A stretch of 10,328 nucleotides of DNA, taken from positions 1-10,328 of the forward strand of contig JAEYYZ010000059.1 of NCBI GenBank assembly GCA_023428185.1, written 5' to 3'. This DNA comes from Actinomycetes bacterium (GTDB lineage Bacteria > Actinomycetota > Actinomycetes > Actinomycetales > Demequinaceae). Within the stretch, counting starts at the first letter, position 1; the number at the start of each line of letters is the position of its first letter. The position numbers and the translations under genes are program-made. The notes beneath the pieces are model-generated. The model searched no databases. It had not been told where the DNA came from and saw only the letters and a list, made by a program, of their open reading frames with translations. Below, one piece after another: positions 9,106 to 10,328 of the stretch.

Positions 9106-9662
9106 CGTGTTCTCCTCGCACTGGATGCAGATCTCACAGCGACCGTCTCGCTTTCCGCGTCGGTCTCGGACACCTGGAGTGGGCCCAAAGTTGTCTCCAA
9201 CTTGGCCACGGCATCGGACAGATAACGCTTCACTGTGCCTTCCGCAAGACCCAACTGGTGCGCCACTTCACGTACCCGCAGTTGCTCCATGTGATGCAGG
9301 ACCACACAGGCGCGCTCCCGAGGCGAGAGTGACTGGAGAGCGCGGGTCACGGCATCGTTGGTACTCACCGCCACGGCCACGTCTGGCGCAAGCTCGTCGG
9401 CTGCAAAGAGATGCATCTTGGCCACAAAGCGGCGGTGACTGCGGCGAGAATTAAGGAAGACGGTAGCGATTGCCCTACGCACGTACCCTTCCGCATGGCC
9501 CACGCCCGAGAGCCCGCGATCCTTCACAAAAGTGCGCACCAACGCCTCGTGAACAAGGTCCTCTGCGGCCGCGACATCGCCAGTCAAGACGTACGCATAC
9601 CCCACGAGCGCGCTACGCCGAGTGGCTACAAGTTGCTCAAGCAACTCATCACTGCGTGACAT
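9102..9662 (-). CDS. ECF-type (SigE-family) RNA polymerase sigma factor
   Basis: The 186-aa sigma factor has two domains. Region 2 (about 14-77) includes LVGYAYVLTGDVAAAEDLVHEALVRTF and the basic FLNSRRSHRRF. Region 4 (about 104-157) contains ALQSLSPRERACVVLHHME and the helix-turn-helix VREVAHQLGLAEGTVKRYLS (130-149). No region 1 or 3 is present, as expected for ECF sigma factors. The RxxxA(Y)xLTGD and EDLVxxAL pattern resembles the actinobacterial 'SigE-family' group, a weak subgroup call. The start is ATG 9662, behind a near-ideal ribosome site GGAGGAG (9673-9667); the frame stays open to 9698, but that extension lies upstream of this site. The gene is 66 nt downstream of nadB and is translationally coupled to the propeller anti-sigma gene. 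After the anchored regulator's release, the factor would direct transcription of a regulon that may include its own module. Confidence 0.93.
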   Translation of the reverse strand: MSRSDELLEQLVATRRSALVGYAYVLTGDVAAAEDLVHEALVRTFVKDRGLSGVGHAEGYVRRAIATVFLNSRRSHRRFVAKMHLFAADELAPDVAVAVSTNDAVTRALQSLSPRERACVVLHHMEQLRVREVAHQLGLAEGTVKRYLSDAVAKLETTLGPLQVSETDAESETVAVRSASSARRTR

Positions 9663-9728
9663 GAGACTCCTCCAGGGCGCGCCGCCCCTGCACCTCACAC
9701 ACCGTACGCGCCCCGATGGTTGGGGGGA

Positions 9729-10328
9729 CTACTCGCCAATTTCCAAAGGCGCTTGACTCAAACGCAGCACGCCATCCGCGTCGAGCGTGGCAGCGAGTCG
9801 CACCGCAAACGAAGCGTCGTCGGTGTCAGGGAAGTCTGTGCGCTGGTGACCTCCACGGGATTCCTCACGCGCCAGTGCGGCCTCAGCCAACACCGACGCG
9901 GTGGCTAAGACGTTGCTCGTCTCCCACTCGGCGGTTTGGGGAAGCACAGCGGCCGGTTCGACAGTCTGGAATCGCTTGCGGATTCCGGCCAGAGCCTGGA
10001 CGGCCTCAATGAGGCCCTCCGCGTCGCGGTAGGGGCCAGCACCGGCGTGGGCGATGGTCTGGATTTGCGGGAGCATCGTCGCGGGCACGAGTGACGTGGG
10101 GGCGGGCCTGTCCACGGGTTCCGCCTGGGTGAGCGCACCGGAAGTTACGGCGCTCGCAGCATCGGCCGCAGCCCTCGTGGCAAACACAAGACCCTCGAGC
10201 AGGGAGTTCGATGCAAGCCGGTTGGCGCCGTGCACTCCACTGCACGCGGCCTCGCCCACCGCGTACAAGCCACGCTGAGTGGAGCGGCCCCGCAAGTCCG
10301 TGAGGATGCCTCCCGAGTGGAAGTGCTG
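9729..10328 (-). CDS. nadB: L-aspartate oxidase, C-terminal part
   Basis: The last 199 codons of a gene entering from the right edge. The frame is open to the final base, so the true start is outside the window. It begins [20 protein letters not shown] and continues [20 protein letters not shown] then [10 protein letters not shown]. These are the C-terminal FAD-binding and substrate-binding motifs of NadB, with the conserved His of HFHSGG and the Arg of HGANR. The helical C-terminal domain follows with the family signature [14 protein letters not shown] near the end. The enzyme oxidises L-aspartate to iminoaspartate, the first step of de novo NAD synthesis feeding NadA and then NadC. It stops at TAG 9731-9729, with the sigma gene 66 nt on. 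The usual partner nadC is not adjacent but 5.4 kb downstream on the same strand. Confidence 0.95.
   Translation of the reverse strand, partial: QHFHSGGILTDLRGRSTQRGLYAVGEAACSGVHGANRLASNSLLEGLVFATRAAADAASAVTSGALTQAEPVDRPAPTSLVPATMLPQIQTIAHAGAGPYRDAEGLIEAVQALAGIRKRFQTVEPAAVLPQTAEWETSNVLATASVLAEAALAREESRGGHQRTDFPDTDDASFAVRLAATLDADGVLRLSQAPLEIGE

Noticed and set aside
9690..9728. CCCC-N7-GGGG inverted repeat after nadB as a terminator
   Set aside because: Four-base-pair stem only and no T-tract; read-through from nadB into the sigma gene cannot be excluded.

Overview
This GC-rich window comes from an actinobacterium. The main evidence is an Lsr2 nucleoid protein, an actinobacterial-type LysS with a tiny membrane protein at its stop codon, GTG starts, and an ECF sigma factor of the short 'SigE-family' type. 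A Micrococcales-like lineage is plausible, but I cannot fix the genus from sequence alone. All genes except one lie on the minus strand, so the transcription order runs from the right end of the window to the left. No tRNA, rRNA, CRISPR array, transposase or insertion sequence is visible, and no gene-free stretch exceeds about 125 bases.

Right end (10328 to 7825 and on to 6552): the 3' part of nadB (L-aspartate oxidase) is followed by a compact signalling module. It starts with an ECF sigma factor. That gene overlaps by 4 nt (ATGA) a membrane protein with a short cytoplasmic N-terminus, one transmembrane helix and a large extracytoplasmic eight-repeat PQQ-like beta-propeller, which is probably the anti-sigma factor. 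Next comes a lipoprotein with a closely matching eight-repeat propeller, evidently a tandem paralogue of the sensor domain.

Middle (6467 to 4675): after a strong hairpin there is a two-gene unit, again with an ATGA overlap. It encodes an unrecognised membrane-anchored extracytoplasmic protein and a PrsW-type intramembrane glutamic protease. PrsW of Bacillus subtilis cleaves an anti-sigma factor, so its presence beside an ECF sigma/anti-sigma pair is suggestive, though unproven. The only plus-strand gene, a CsoR/CstR-family repressor with a palindromic operator in its promoter, runs into the 3' end of the PrsW gene with a 17-nt tail-to-tail overlap.

Left half (4296 to 1): housekeeping genes. 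nadC (quinolinate phosphoribosyltransferase) would normally sit next to nadB; here the two are separated by the roughly 5.4-kb signalling/regulator block. Then follow lysS, a 57-aa membrane protein whose start overlaps the lysS stop, lsr2, a YbhE/Pgl-type lactonase beta-propeller, and the first codons of a 2,3-bisphosphoglycerate-dependent phosphoglycerate mutase (gpmA). lsr2, the lactonase gene and gpmA are spaced only 13 and 5 nt apart and look co-transcribed.

The part most likely to be under-described is the sigma / propeller anti-sigma / propeller lipoprotein / PrsW neighbourhood, inserted between the two NAD-biosynthesis genes.
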